DNA of 64,000 nt from Apostichopus japonicus (Eukaryota; Echinodermata; Holothuroidea; Aspidochirotida; Stichopodidae): NCBI RefSeq assembly GCF_037975245.1, contig NC_092562.1, forward strand, positions 5,140,001 through 5,204,000, read 5' to 3'. The notes under the pieces are model-generated. The model saw nothing but the letters and a program-made list of their open reading frames with translations. It did not search any database and was not told the origin of the DNA. The position numbers and the translations under genes were made by a program. Below, piece by piece: positions 1 to 14,306 of the stretch; the stretch's first letter is position 1; the number at the start of each line of letters is the position of its first letter.

Positions 1-3000
1 AACTTCAGACATGTAGCCCCTGTCGAGCTTTCATCCTTTCGATACATCATATGCACTGATGTGATTATCATCTCTGTTACATCATTGGTTCTCCCAAATA
101 CTAGATTGTCAGATATTTCGAACAAGAGGTTCATTCCATTAACACTGAAGTACTATAAAGATGGGTAAATTAAGGGTTTTAGCCAGAGGGGTAAAATGCT
201 GACACCTATCCCAATATCTTACTCCAATTATCATGTACATAGTTATTATTTCAAACTAAACACTGTTTGTCAGAAAGTCCTCAGTTCCTGAAGACAGTTA
301 ATTTAATGGTTTTTCTGGTTCCATGTAGAAGTTATATTCTTAACTTTTTTTCATTATCGTCATCCAAAGGAGACATACTCAGGACGTTTGCTTCACAGTG
401 AACGCACATTTAGATTTAATTGCGAAAAATTTATTTAAATAATAAATCATATTAAAGGTACAACCACTTGTTAGTAGATGTGTAACTTATTTTACATGTA
501 AACATGTAACTTGTTACTACAACTTTTATTTTATTATATTATTAGGTGTTGCAGTACATTTTTTTATTTTTATTATTTTTTTTTATTTGGTGAGTGGATG
601 TGATTAACTACATTGGTGCAATTCATCAGCAACAAACACTAACTGACATATATCGATTATCATAAAACTCACAAATATCAAAACTAAAATAACTATGTTC
701 ACGAGAATTACCTCGTGATGCCCTTATACCTCAACGGTTGTAAGAATCCTTAAGCTCCGTTATTAAATTATATTAATAAATTGGCCTTTACTTTCCTACT
801 TAATCCAGCACTACTTGTTCAACACATTAACATACATCACTGCACCCAAATGTACCATTCCTGTACATCTACCTAACTAAGACATATGACACTGCTGTTG
901 ATTTTGTAATTTGTATGGACTTTCTCTTGTTAGGATACAACAGCCTAACCAGCAGGTGGTTAAATTCCTTAGTAACCACACCACATATTATAGTGGGAAC
1001 GATTCTTCTGCAATAAATTGCTGACAGCAGGCAAACCAAAATCCTCACCATATGTTAAATTAATGGTTCGTGCTTTATGCACAGACTAGATGCCAAGCAT
1101 AACGGAACTTTCATAAACGTGAATAACGGGTGAGTGGGCATGATCGTATCGGTCCATATCCATCGACATATTACTAAAATTTTCATCATCAAATTTACGA
1201 TCATACATGTCATCTGGAAAAATTCATCATTCATATCTTTGTGCTAGCTGGATTATAGCACGTCGATTAGATGTATGGAAGGGACGTGTCGTGCAAAACA
1301 GCTAACATCCACCAAAGAAACGCAATCGCTAAGGGCTCTTGTTTAATATAAATTCACGTTCATTACATGTCGTTTGTCATGAAAATGTCATAATACTGTC
1401 AAAGAGAGAGTAAAGTGCATAAACTGCAAGTCACTTTGAAATTACTTTCGAGATATATTGGCTATTAAAAAAAATATAGATCTTCTGTGACCCGTGCATT
1501 TTAAAAATTAACCGTCATTTTGGTAAACTGTATCAACGGGCCGATGAAGATGTAAATTTATTCATTACCAATTGGAAACTTTCTCGGAAAAGCCACGATT
1601 GCTAATTTTGTTATTGACATATTGCATAAATAGGTAACTAAAACATATTATCAGCATTATAACCTGAACACGTACTTGATACGACCGCATACTACAAACA
1701 TGTACACCATGAATATAGCTCCACATCTTTAATTAAACGAAACAGATTGTATAAAGGATCCCCTATAGAGTGCTACATATAGACCAATCATCTATGTGGA
1801 GTCTGCTTCATAATCAACAACAACAATACATGTAGAGGCAGAGCTTATATGGAAACCCTCAAAATATATTTTATGATTAATATAGTAGTTGTTTAAAATG
1901 GCAGGCAGAACTAGAAATGCCACAGGTGTATATGTGCATGTATGTCAATTGCATGTAACTACTTCTTCTTGATGGCACATACAAAGTAAAAGTTTCTATG
2001 TGAAGTAGAAACACCAAATTTTCTATACTATAAATAATCTTTAAAATTAATTTTTAATATTCATATTCTGATGTACACCTTACCTCTACTTAGCATATTT
2101 CCATACATGTCCACAGTGCAAGTTATAGGCATACACAGATATTTCTGATTTTTTTTTCAGTTCCATTTGGAAATTTAAAATGTCAATTCCATATTGATGA
2201 AAAACTTTAAATTTAAAAACTTAAATTTTTCTTTTCAACCTTTGATTTGCTATTATTTTACTATACACTATTGCTATTTCAGCTGTTGTTTATTATTTCT
2301 GAAACCTCTCTCTCTCTGAGGTTTCTTTTTTAAGATTTACAAGAATTCTAACTTTTTTATTTCTTTTATTAAAATATACTTAAAATTATTAAAAAATTTG
2401 GGCATATATTCTGTTGTTGAATTTGCTGAAAATATGTTAACAATTATAAGAGCCAGACATCTTCCCTCCCAGACAGAACCTTTCATGATTTCAAAAGTCA
2501 GGCCCTCAAAGTTTTATCAATTTTTACCTAGAAAGCCTGTTTTGCAGTTTGTCAAAAGGTTTTTTTTAATTCTCTCATATTTGACTCAAGTGCTTTACAA
2601 ATCTCAAAAGTGCACATCACTCCAACACGAGCCAACATAAGAAAAATCCACCTGCATGAAAACGGAAACCATAACTGCTTTACATATGTCCAGAAAATAT
2701 TTTTGTTTTTATACAAAACCCAGCTAAAAATAATGATGTTATCATCTCTAGGGATACACCAGACCTTCAAGCAATTTGCATTTTGATTAGCAGTTTATTT
2801 GGAATATAAGGCTAACATCAATCAGACAGGAACAAAAATGTATGCAAATTTTCATCAAAGGACATATCACGGTACATGGAGGAGTTTGTTGAACTTGACT
2901 TGTTCCTCATTTTCCATTTCAGAAATGCATAGAGATCTACTCGGCAGACATTTGCTTATGACAATGGAATAATGAGAAAAAAAGAAACTTTGCTTCCAAA

Positions 3001-3427
3001 AGTGTTTGTAAAATTTGACTTGCAATAATAATGCCCAGAATGATAAAATGGGAAGTACTTCGATGAGCAAATACAATGCTATATTTAGCAAATCATAAAA
3101 ACTGACCGGGAAGATGTAATGCAATAACCTCTGACCTTTATTATTTTCTTTCACTACAGTTAAGCTTAGGCTAATTCTGTTAATGTGTTAGGCTACATTC
3201 CTATCTTCAGACAAACTCATGCTGCCTCCATGTGCATTACACCTGGACGACATATTTAATGGTCAAACCTTCAACAATCTTTAGCATGCCACAACATACC
3301 ATTTACCAAGAAGAAGAAGAAGATGAAGAAGAAGAAAATAAGTAAATACGAGAAAGTGAAATTGGCTTGAGAAGTTATCAACCACATAGAGATAAGAACT
3401 ACTATAGAGAGTAAAAATAGAACTAAC
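1..3427 (-). other. Start of next PTBP intron (open at window edge)
   Basis: This sequence lies 3' of the linker exon in transcript order. A search by eye on the minus strand for RRM2 motifs (VENLFYPV, FSKFG, NNQFQALLQY) found none, so the interval is read as intron continuing past position 1. It is AT-rich, with T homopolymers around 557-585 and 2150-2160 and no recognisable element. Confidence 0.6.
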
Positions 3428-3568
3428 AGATATAGCACTCCGATCCAGTGGCGGAGATTGATGGGATGGCGAACCGTGTTCCATGGAGGCGTCCCCGCTA
3501 CCACCAGGCTTGGAGGAGGTATTGAGAACGGCGTTGACCGCTTGCAACGCCGCCTGTACCGCGACCGC
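3428..3568 (-). CDS. PTBP1: PTBP exon: start of RRM1-RRM2 linker
   Basis: This 141-nt exon (47 codons) follows RRM1. It starts AVAVQAALQAVNAVLNTSS, matching the vertebrate ARAQAALQAVNSVQSG helix at the end of RRM1. It continues with a Gly/Ser/Pro-rich linker containing MEHGSPSHQSPPLDRSAIS, in place of the alanine-rich vertebrate linker. The acceptor is aacttctccag|GCGGTC, preceded by a long CU-rich tract. The donor chosen is ATATCT|gttagt (phase 0). An alternative donor at CGGA|gtgcta, inside the exon, is possible, so the low-coordinate end is less certain than the acceptor. The next expected exon (RRM2, VENLFYPV-like) was not seen between here and position 1, so it is probably outside the window. 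Confidence 0.87.
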
Positions 3569-3571
3569 CTG

Positions 3572-3625
3572 GAGAAGTTAGAGAGAGAGAAAGAGAGAAA
3601 AAGCAAGAGAGACAGAAAAAAGAGG
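3572..3625 (-). promoter_or_regulatory. CU-rich tract at the 3' splice site of the PTBP linker exon
   Basis: On the transcribed strand the roughly 50 nt before the acceptor are almost pure pyrimidine, with several UCUCU, CUCUCUCU and UUUUCU motifs. PTB proteins bind UCUU and CUCUCU elements and are known to autoregulate their own splicing in vertebrates. The tract can serve simply as a strong polypyrimidine tract, or also as an autoregulatory PTB site. The sequence is seen directly; the regulatory role is inference. Confidence 0.5.
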
Positions 3626-3761
3626 TTAGATGACAGGAAGATAGAAATGAAGAACAACACAGCAAATAGAGAGAAAAGTCAGAATCAAAAATTGTTGAAG
3701 AAATGCTTTTAATAGAGTGAATGAAAGATCAGGGAAATTTCAGAGCAAAGTCAGATAATAT

Positions 3762-3788
3762 ACAGTATATATATATATATATATATAT

Positions 3789-3840
<52 letters not shown>
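3762..3840. repeat. TA microsatellite (interrupted)
   Basis: Three consecutive TA runs are broken by single G insertions (tatag and tatgta). The minus-strand translation IYIYIY seen here is a by-product of the repeat. Confidence 0.95.
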
Positions 3841-4880
3841 GGAAGGGGTGCAAAAACAAAAATTAAGAGAGAATAAGAATAGTATCTGAGAGAAGAAATA
3901 TTAAATATAGAGAAGACCACAACATATTAGGAGAAAACAAAGAAACCGACAGAGGAAGGAAATTGTAAGAAAAATAGGAATAAAACAGATAAAACAGTAG
4001 TTGATGATTTACTGACGAAAAGAACACAGTACATTGTTGCCAAAAAAAATAGTTTTGTTATATTCTCATGCACAGCAAACCTATTGCACTCCAACAGAAT
4101 CGACATAACTATGCTTATTCCAATAAATGTTACGCACACTCCGATCTTAAACAGTTATTGTGTCTCTACCACCCTTTTTATGAAAAATAAATTCACAGAG
4201 CAGTTTTTTTACTGCGCCATACTAAAATAAATTATGAAACTCACTATTTGGTACCTATATCATTGGTTAGATTCAAGTGATACATTTTGTGGAACGCACT
4301 CTGGAGCACTTGTGAGAAGCTGTACAGTATACATGCTTTTGAAACTCACTCTACCCCCCACCCCTTACTCACCCCCTCACTCCACCCCCCCCCCCCTCCC
4401 CTACTATCCCTACCCCACCTTCTTGATCTCTTAATGCCACAACATTCCAACCATGGAACAGTACCCATCAACTGAAAGGATAATTCCAAGTACAGAACTA
4501 AGTTTTCAATAAAAAATGTGTTTTGGTCTTTCTTTCGCTGCAAACAAAGTTCTTACATCCCTCCATTTTCTTTGTTTTATACACCAATCTGACTTTGAAA
4601 TATTGACTGATTCTCTATGCATACATATCTACATTGTAATAAAGCAACTTAAATATGTACCAAACAAAGATACTTGCCTAACAATATACTGAAAGTTTTC
4701 ACAATAAATCAATGTTGCACTCGGCGAATATATTATCCATAAAATGAATCTATGAAGAGCATTGCATGTAATGGTGCACAAATTAATTCCACACACTTCC
4801 TGGAAAACTATAAATTATAAAAGCCTTACCTAGATACTACACACTGTCTAAGCAAACAATGCATAATTTTGATAATTTTA

Positions 4881-4884
<4 letters not shown>

Positions 4885-4914
<30 letters not shown>
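4885..4914. repeat. AT microsatellite
   Basis: About 15 AT dinucleotides without interruption. Confidence 0.95.
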
Positions 4915-4919
<5 letters not shown>

Positions 4920-7900
4920 ATGACACAGGGGTACGTAAATATTAACAGAGCTTATTTTTCAAAGTACAGTACTATAAATCAAAGGTTATATTATTGACTA
5001 GCTCTGTAAATACTTAGACATTCTGAATATACCAGTCATGTTATTGACTAGCTGTTACGTGTACTATACCAGGCGTTCTGAAATATCACATCACCAATCA
5101 CAGACACATAAATCATTTCGAATGTTTAATACGCTTCACGTCGTAATGATTTCGAGCAGTGCTTCCTAGAATGGGGTAATGTTAGTTCTACAATAAATAA
5201 ACCCTAAACAAAAACTAAAACAAAAAAAAATCATACATACAATATATATAAAAGAATAAATGAACGAATACTTGGAAGGGGAGTTGAGATCGCCGAAGCG
5301 TTGTTAAGGTTATTAATATCAATTGTTCACGCACAGTGGTTTTCAGACTGTACTCTACATGCTGAATATTGTACATATATTTATGTGCGATCTGCATCTA
5401 AATATCATTCACCATTGAACCTGCCGTACACACAAATTCACATTGGCTTATGATAATTTTCTTTTTGAATGATTTATTTCAATATCGTTCGTCTATTCAA
5501 GGTTCTTTCTGACTAAGGCTGGAACAAACGTTCGTAATCAATTCATCGCCATTCAAGTCGAACACAATGAAGACGGTTTTGTCTGCCTTTAGTTATCAAG
5601 GAACAAAGGTAGACCTTTTCAATGCATTTCAATCTATACTCAAAAGCCTGCCTTTTTTTCCTCTCCTCGCTGAAAGGAAGACGCTTTGTCGCTTCGAGAG
5701 ATATAGATATTATTCCGTCAAATATTTTATATGAGACGATGTCTGATTTTATAGACCTTTTTTCTATCGTTGCCAAGTGGCAAACAAACGACAACAAAGA
5801 TTTTTATGAGAAGATTGAAAACTAATAACGGCAAACTTTCATTTTGAAATTGATGGGGAAAAAGATATGAAAAGAAAAAGAGTAGAGATACTGAGTATTC
5901 TCGCTAGCAAAGATATTAAAAAAATAATGTAAAGATATATATACTAAATTGATCCATATGAACAATTTCTTAGAATACATGGAGGGTAAGAGATACAGGT
6001 AACATACTCGTTTAAACCGACGGAAAGGTTGGGAAAGGATTTTAAATATCCAATTCAAAGTTACAAAAGTGTAAATGTCAACGGAAGATTTCACGAACAC
6101 GTTTAACTCAATGACGACCAGCTAGTGTGGACATTTACATATATTCAAGAAATGGGCCTCAATATCAGGGGGAAAGGGATAATTTTATTACCTAACAACT
6201 GAAGACACAACCGCAATTTTCAATACTTATTTAATATTTCAAGCAATAACAAAATTTGCCAAAATGACATTTCTAATGAAATAGCAAGAGCTACAGTATA
6301 ACAATGGGTATTATTATTCTTACAATACATCCTACAGTATTTACGTTATTAAAAACTATTCACATTAACTAATTGTCTTAAATCGTTACAGTAGAAGGAA
6401 CGCTGTCAAGCAAATTAAAAAAAGTCCCATTCCAGACACTGGAAATCTTCAGGGTTCCATTTATGTACAGTACTACTAACAACTCCACACCTTTATCAAC
6501 CTATCAACCATGAACTTCAGAACTTCAACCAGAACTTCAACCATGAACCAACAACCATGAACTTCAGAGTATAATAGGTTTTAAGTGTTGGGACAGAGAA
6601 AGAGCCAAGAATAGGCAGGGGAGGGGGAGGGGAGGGTTGGAAGGGGGGCAGTGAAATAGGTATGAGAGGAACAAAGCAAATTCAAATGAGCTAGAGTATC
6701 AACTCACCAGGTGTATTCTTTGTTTTCTTGTTAAAAACGTAACAAAGGCTTTCAAAATGGAGCATGAGAATACTCAAACTGAACTGTTGACTTTGATTTA
6801 AAAAAAAATAATTGTTTCTAAAGAGCTCTGCAGTACAGTACAGGATTATCATGTAAAACCTTCAGCATATCCTTCCACCATGACCAATGTTGAGGTAATG
6901 CAATGTGATGCTGGGTTTGGCTTATCGTAAGACAGACTGTGGCAAAGGCGTCTCGATTTGATAATTGTGAAATTGATAAAAGCCTGACCCGAAAGATAAC
7001 ACAGAAACATATAAGGTTGGACGAAAGTGGAGAAGTTTGCCACCAGCATCACGGTATCGCGTTACTTATATGGAACCAATATGATCGACTTTGCAATATA
7101 ACTCCAGTTTGATTTCCCATGGAAGTTCAAAATCGAATGATCGGACGGGTAATTCTAATGGATGTAACCGCCATCGACACATCAAATGTTAAAACTGGGC
7201 GGAGCATTTGTTGTTTAAAATGTAACTATACGTTAAGACATGCCTCGGACAAATTTCCAGCAAACGTTATGTTTAACATGTGAGTGAATGTTTTGAGATT
7301 TTTAAGGGCTTGAATGTTCACATTTTGGATTATTACTGGTATATGTCCTCCATTTTTGAAATATTCAGTGTAAATCCAGTTTTAATGTCTGGGGTTTTTG
7401 CTTTGCTATTCAAAGACAGGCAGTAAAAGCACGCTGAGTTACAGTACGTAGATTGGCAGCATAATGCTGTAATACCAACTGTTTATAATGTAAACAGGTG
7501 GTTGACCCTCTGACCAGGGTACCTGAAAAGATCAGTCTGTCTCTAGAGAACTTGGACCTTGAAGCTAACATAACACTGTAGTTGTAGCAACTACTTTATT
7601 GGATAATCTGAGAAATCAATCAGTGCTGTATCTTCATTAATACAGTTTTTCTCTTTGTGTGCGCTAAGTCCCTTTCCTTACCTAGTACGCCTCCAAGATC
7701 TCATGGGGAAGCAAGAGGCCTGATTAGTAAACCAAACTAATCTTACAAAAAAAAAAACATCCTGCTATGATTCTACTTGCCATATAAGGAAACTTTAAAC
7801 CAAAATTTTAAAGAAGCCTTTTACTTGCCAGACACCACCTGCAAACCAGTAAAAATCATCACCATAACCTTTTCAAGTGTCTGTTGTGACAGTTTTATGC

Positions 7901-8748
7901 CACATTAGGTTCAATGGCTGGCTGAAGCCTTCATCACTTGATATATATATGTTAGGGAGGCTAACTTTACTGATAATTTATTAGTTTAAACCTATACTGC
8001 TTGTCCATCTCATGGGATGAAAAAAAAATAATCATATTTTAATGGTAAATTGTTGGAATAATTTTGATCTCTCCTAGGTGTGTGTGCTAGCAGGGAAACC
8101 TCCAGAGAGTGTAAGACAAATTGCTCTTCTAGGAGATCTGGAAATGACTTACTTGAAGTAAAGACTTTAAAGTGTGTGTGTGTACAGAAGCTACGTAATT
8201 AATTAACATAGAACAATGCTTTTAATTAATTGCAAGCTCCGGTAAACCACGGCATACTGTAGGCCGAGTTGAACATCATTTCATCGTCACACACTGCTTA
8301 CATGTTTTCTCAAAGTTGACATTACTTGGACCTCTGCTGACCCTACATGACCTTTGACATCATCAAAGAATCAGACCAAATTGATGTGCACATCTTGAGA
8401 GCAATCTAACATACAGGTACAACCTTTTCCAATTAACTACTGTAACTATTCTTCTGAAATATGTTTGCAAATTATGGGCAAACTACATACCTGGAATAAC
8501 ATTTGTCAATATCAAACTTCTTGTAATAACCTGTTTTTTTTTTCAGGTTGACAGTTTTTGACCTCTTTTGATCTCAAGTGACCTTTGGCCTCGTACAATC
8601 TTCTATCATCTTAAAAGTCTGTCTGATTCTTGGCATTAAAAATTTTCATCTTTTGACCTCAGCTGACCTCAAATATCCTTGGACAACCAACAAACATAAC
8701 AGTGAGACGTTATACTCATGTGACAGATACGACATTTATCAACTTCTC

Positions 8749-8898
8749 ATTCTTAAGATATCATATTCACAAGCTACTGTAGGGAATCACACATACAAAC
8801 ACATTTACTGTACACACACATACCATTCTTAAGATATCATATTCGCAAGCTACTGTAGGGCATCACACATACATACAAACACATTTACTATACATGTA
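8749..8898 (+). repeat. 76-bp direct duplication
   Basis: The block attcttaagatatcatattc ... gctactgtaggg ... tcacacatacaaacac occurs at 8749 and 8825 with small differences and variable CA/CATA runs. Confidence 0.9.
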
Positions 8899-11896
8899 CA
8901 CACATACACGCACGCAAACCTGCCAGCCTATAAATGGCAAATAAAAATAGCCTATAAACGCTATGAAGATTCCATTTCTGTTTCAACAGGGAGTGAAGTC
9001 CTATTCAAAATATTGTACCACTCAATCACAAATACGAAAAAGAGAGAAAATCTTTGCATGATTTCAATCGTTACTCTAGCATCTCCTACTTTAATATATA
9101 TTGTAATACAACCATCTCGATTCAAAATGGCTCTCACGCAGGAATAGAAGAGGATTTTAAGTCATCACGATGAGACACTTAAGTCAGAACCTTATTGCTT
9201 AATTGACAGAGAGGGAGAGATATGCCTTGTGGGAGAATAAGTTCTTAGACTGCACTGCTGAAACAATTATCGGAGCAAAATTGACAGGTTTGACTGACAA
9301 AGCGAGGGCTGAGAATCATATGTGAGAATGATGATAGGGTTGGTTGACTGAACGGCTATGAAACCTCACTCCAGAACCTCTCCGCTGAATGTATTTCAGA
9401 TTTAATAATCCAGGGGTACGTCACCAACTTTCACTAGGAGAGAGCGCTGTCTACAATATCAAAACAAATATATCTACATTTTGAGGAGCCTGGAAGTTAA
9501 AAATTTGGGTTGAAATAGATACAATGTGGGTTTTGCATCATAGAAGACTTTTGGAAGGACAAGAAGGAAGGGGGTCATTTATACACGAGAATGGTGTCAA
9601 TCTGGTGTCAATATGGTGTCAATCAATGTCAATTGAATGGTGTCGAAAGACAATCTGTAATATGATTTCAAATTGCACTAGGAATTGTGAGATTAAAGGT
9701 ACGCGCCACGTCCTCACGTGCAGCTAGTTTGAAAATGAAACAAATTAATTATTCTCAATATTTTTGTGGGACACAATTTTTCTTTTTTTTGAGGGGGGGA
9801 GGGGTTGCTTTAGAGAGAGTGAATTAATTTAATTACTAGGAGTAAACAAATGTTTTTGACCTATTAAAGAGAGGTTTTAAAATGAGTCAGAGAGGTACAA
9901 GTATTAATGCAGTTATGTTTAAACTGTATCGGCTACACCTCTACTGAAAGCTGACGCAAACAGAATTTCTGTTACAAAACAAAACCAGACCCGCAAAATT
10001 TTGTCCTAGAATCTAAAAGTACCAGTTAATGTTATAGAAATACTCTACAGACTAATGTTTCCCATGAGATAATCATACATTATTTGGATATCATTAATTG
10101 TTAATGTACTGTATCACAGACACACATTTATCTGTACATGTTAATGATGCCCAACACATATTGCACAATGCACATATTATCATTGTAGTTCTAAAATTGC
10201 TTTCTGTCTTACAGTTTAAATATGCCTTGAATGCTCATGTACGTATTTATATAGTTGGTTTTAATCAATGTAGACTTCACTTTATCATGGAGCTGGTATA
10301 TATATACACAGCATACAGCATACTGTTACAACACACACATACACGCACACATATTCCCAGACAAGCCTTGACAGATATTTTCTTATCCGTGAAATGTAAA
10401 AGGATCTTCTCATGCCTGAAGTTACTTGCTCAGCCAATTTTTTTTGTATTTATAGGTCAAAACCACGTCCGCATACAAATTTTCTGTCAAAGCTGTATAA
10501 ATTTTGTTAATTTCAAAGTTGGTGATATTTTGTAAATTTATGCACCTGGCAATAACACATCAAGGCAAATTTCATACATGAGCAGAAATTGTCTTTGTTT
10601 GTCATTTTAAAAATATTTTTTGTTTATTTTCAATTTGTCCACGGCATTTACAAAAGTATTCAGTTAGTAGAGTGTACCATTAACGAGGACTTTTTTAGTT
10701 AATTAATAAAGAACATTTCAACCAATTCTCCTTATAAGTGCAACCAGTAACACTTACCATTCTGAAGAACTTTATACAATGTAGGTCAGTTCATTCACAC
10801 AGCTAAACATAACTGTAAGCCCAAAAAACATCACCTGTTAAAAAAAACTCTATCCACTTATAACGTTGTCCTTAATACATTTTGAATTTATACACACACG
10901 GTTCACACAAACAATTCACAAAGTCCCTGTGCCTGATGTACAAACGACCAATATCTCCCCAGACTGTTTATTGATAAAAATTCAACTTCTTACCCCATGA
11001 CAGAAATTTGATGTTTCAAACAGGACTATTTTCGAGGCAGCCTATAAAAAAACCCCGAAGCATGGTGGCAGAGTAAACAGGGATTTACAGCAAAAGCATC
11101 TCACAAATTGTGCACGGAGGTTTGATTATGTTGTAAAGATCCCACTGGTACGTATAAAGTTACATGAATTCACTCTCTAGCAGAGACCTTACCAGCCACC
11201 CGACCAAAATTGAAAATGTTATCCACGGAGATAGCCCTTAAAAAAGTGACGTTAGGTGGAATCTTCGGGGAGAGATATTACATTCGCGGCCGAGTTTACT
11301 ATAAAACATGATTAAAGTGAAAACGAGGGTCACACGAGAATGCGGGTTGAACTAAAATAGACGTGTATATATGTGGAGAGGACATGTACATATATAGATG
11401 AGACTAAGTCATACGCATCCATTGGAATATTCTTTGGAAAAACCTGCAAAGCCGACACTACTGCGTATTTAAAACTATGGAAAACATAATCTGTATCTTT
11501 CTCCTGATCCAGACTTCAAAGTGAATCTAGAGGATTTGTGCTTTTTAAGGTGTTCTTTCTCTATCCCTCATTCTTTCCAATCGCTGCAATCAAAACTGAG
11601 TTTACGATGATGCCACTGGATGTAAAAACAACGAAGAAGTCGTTGGTGTCAAGTGGTTTATCGCTGCCGCAGTAATGATACCGTGGAGGGGGGGGGGGCT
11701 CGGCGAGGCGACTGCCCCGACCAGATGATTGCACAGACCATAAAAGAAGACAATAAAAACTCAACTTGGAAAAACGTACACAAAACAATTTGGAATAGAG
11801 AGATGAACGTGTAGAGGAGAGACTTAAATATTGAGTGTCTTAGGATACACAAGCAAACCTTTACGACCTGTGACCAAAAATGAAATCTGTGAACTG

Positions 11897-11920
11897 GTAC
11901 TGTACTGTACAGTACAGTAC
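11897..11920. repeat. 24-bp perfect palindrome of GTACTGTACTG type
   Basis: The sequence is exactly self-complementary about position 11908/11909, built from alternating GTAC and TGTAC, and is followed by an A-rich run at 11933-11959. It belongs to the TACTGTA-type short palindromic DNA seen across the window. Confidence 0.8.
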
Positions 11921-12156
11921 TGTATTGTAGGTAAAAAAAAAAAAAAAAAATAAAAAAAAATTTAGGAGCTGTGACCTCAGTATTTGGGTGAAAATTTCTG
12001 TCTGAGCAGACAACAAAATTCTTATAAGACATGTCTGCATGAGTTTTCTTCTATTATATTTGTACCCTTTTCAGAGTCACCAAGCCCCTGAACCCCGAGA
12101 ACAGCCCCAATACTAAGAAGCAGTATTAATCTTGATGCAATATGAGATTTTCCCTA

Positions 12157-12176
12157 CTGATATATATATATATCAG
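12157..12176. repeat. 20-bp perfect palindrome ctga(TA)ntcag
   Basis: ctgatatatatatatatcag is exactly self-complementary: a short TA tract bounded by CTGA and TCAG. Confidence 0.75.
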
Positions 12177-14306
12177 GATGTTTTTCTCTTTTCTCCTGTC
12201 CCAACAGAATTAGAAGTATAAACGTACCTATGCCAATTACGTAAAACCCACAGAATCTCTTTTGTAATCGACACAACAAATGGTATTGCTTGGGTGTACA
12301 TCATAGCTATTGTTCATCTCAAAGTAACAATGACCCGACACTTAAAATATTCACACTTATGGGTGGAAATGGAAGCCATCCACAAAAGGAAAAAAAACAC
12401 AGTGGATATCGTACGAAAGCGATGAAGATCGATGTAAACACACAACCGAGCTAAATTAGTTTCTTTCCGAACAATAAGTACAACTAATGGCTCTGTAAAT
12501 GAGTAGGTAAATTTGGAAGCTCGTTGATCTGATCCTAGAAAGCACTTAAGACCATTTTCTCATTAGCCCAACAGATGTAATCAATTTGACTTGGTTGTAC
12601 AGTATTTTTCATTCCCGTTATATTGATCAGTTTCACAGTTACAATGACAGATTTTACTGACTTTCAATTTCCACTGGACAAAAAAAAAAAAACTACCAGC
12701 TACAAATGTGAAATAACCACCCTAAAGTGCAATTTGAGTAAAATGGTTTTATTTTCATTTAAAACACAGATTTATAGCTTTGGATATAAACCACAGCCTT
12801 AATAACCATAGTTGTCCAATTGAGTTAACATTTCATGATACAGTATGAAACAGAATAAAGCAGCAGTTTGAAAATGGCATCCAAGTTACTTCAACCATGG
12901 TCGTCATCTGATGTGGTCTTTTGAGAACCAACAAAATTTTAACACAAGGTCCAAACCGCCGACAAACTCGATATCTGTCCAGTTGGTTTGTCGATGTCTG
13001 CAGATTGTATTTTACTGATGTCAACTTGACTGTGAAAACTTAATTAGATTACTGAACATATAAAAGTACCTCGGAATTAAACCCATTCTCCTATTTAAGA
13101 TAAAACACCCCCCTTCCCCTCCCCCTCCCCCAACGCACACACACCCCCTCCATAAACTATCGGGATTATTTTACAATGTGCCCCTGTGCTGCATCATTGC
13201 CTGACTGACCTTTCACTGTTTGCCGGCATTTGGACATTTATAACCAATTATTTCTTATTTATTTTGTCTGATGATTCCCAATGATAGTATAAAGCGCTCT
13301 CTGTATACAGAAATGTTTCCATCATCGTGCAGTAATGAGGCCCAGAAAAAGGCTCAAAGGCGGGAGTTTGTCATCGTTTTTATCCTTCCTCTTGTCTTAG
13401 TCTCCTTTTAACTAAAATGTATGGAATATATAAATTAAGGTATAAAGTCCCCAAAGTTATTTACGTATTTTAATACTAAACCCTCAAAATGTCAAGCCAG
13501 GCTGGATATAGTTATGGCATGAGCAGAGACGAGAGTTGTCTCCGAGTCCGAGCATCACGACTAAGTTTCTTTCAGGGAAACTAGACGATGTTAAATACTG
13601 AAGATGTCCAAGGACAACTAACCAAGTGATACAAGACTAGAGAATAACTTCTAAATCTTGTGGGACAACCACTTTCTCTTCAGCAAAATCCAGTTTGTCG
13701 AAAGGGCTCAAGTACAAGCAAATTTGCTTTCAAAATAAAACAACTTCATGGGATACATAATTACAATCCTTCTAATGACAATAATTTGTGTCTTTGATAG
13801 CCAGATTAACAGGTTCAAACTGACAGTGTGTACATACATACAAACATACATACATACATACCCCTTTAAAAGTTTTAGCATTTAATGAAGTTTCTAGGCA
13901 CTATACATGAATGGCTGATGAAAAATGTTCTAATTCTTTCCTTCTTTTTCCATCTTATCCAAAGTTAATCTAAACAACCATCCATCAGAGAGGTACGAGC
14001 TATTTAAAGACTTGTAGAAAAGACTTGAGTGGTTACAAACAGACATAGCCAGATGCCTCATTTACTCTCACACTAATTTCACTTTTCATAAACATTGGCA
14101 TGTAAGTTTGTATACTGGCTTGTGAAATGAGCCCAGGTAATAACAAACTTACAAATGACATCAGTGTTTACTGTGCAGGCAGAGAAGATTGCCTGACACC
14201 TTTCACTACAGGGATCTGCTAAACTGATGTCAAGGAACTCTGGGGCTCAACTTTTTGCTTGAGAAAAGGGGCACTCCAGCAATAAGCTACGGATCAATGG
14301 GAAACT

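Noticed and set aside
3271-3660. 129-codon minus-strand ORF overlapping the PTBP linker exon
   Set aside because: It is a different frame from the PTB-homologous one and is made of low-complexity Phe/Leu/Ser from CT-rich intron.
10098-10535. 145-codon plus-strand ORF
   Set aside because: Histidine/threonine runs come from CA repeats, codon use looks random, and no domain or splice signals stand out.
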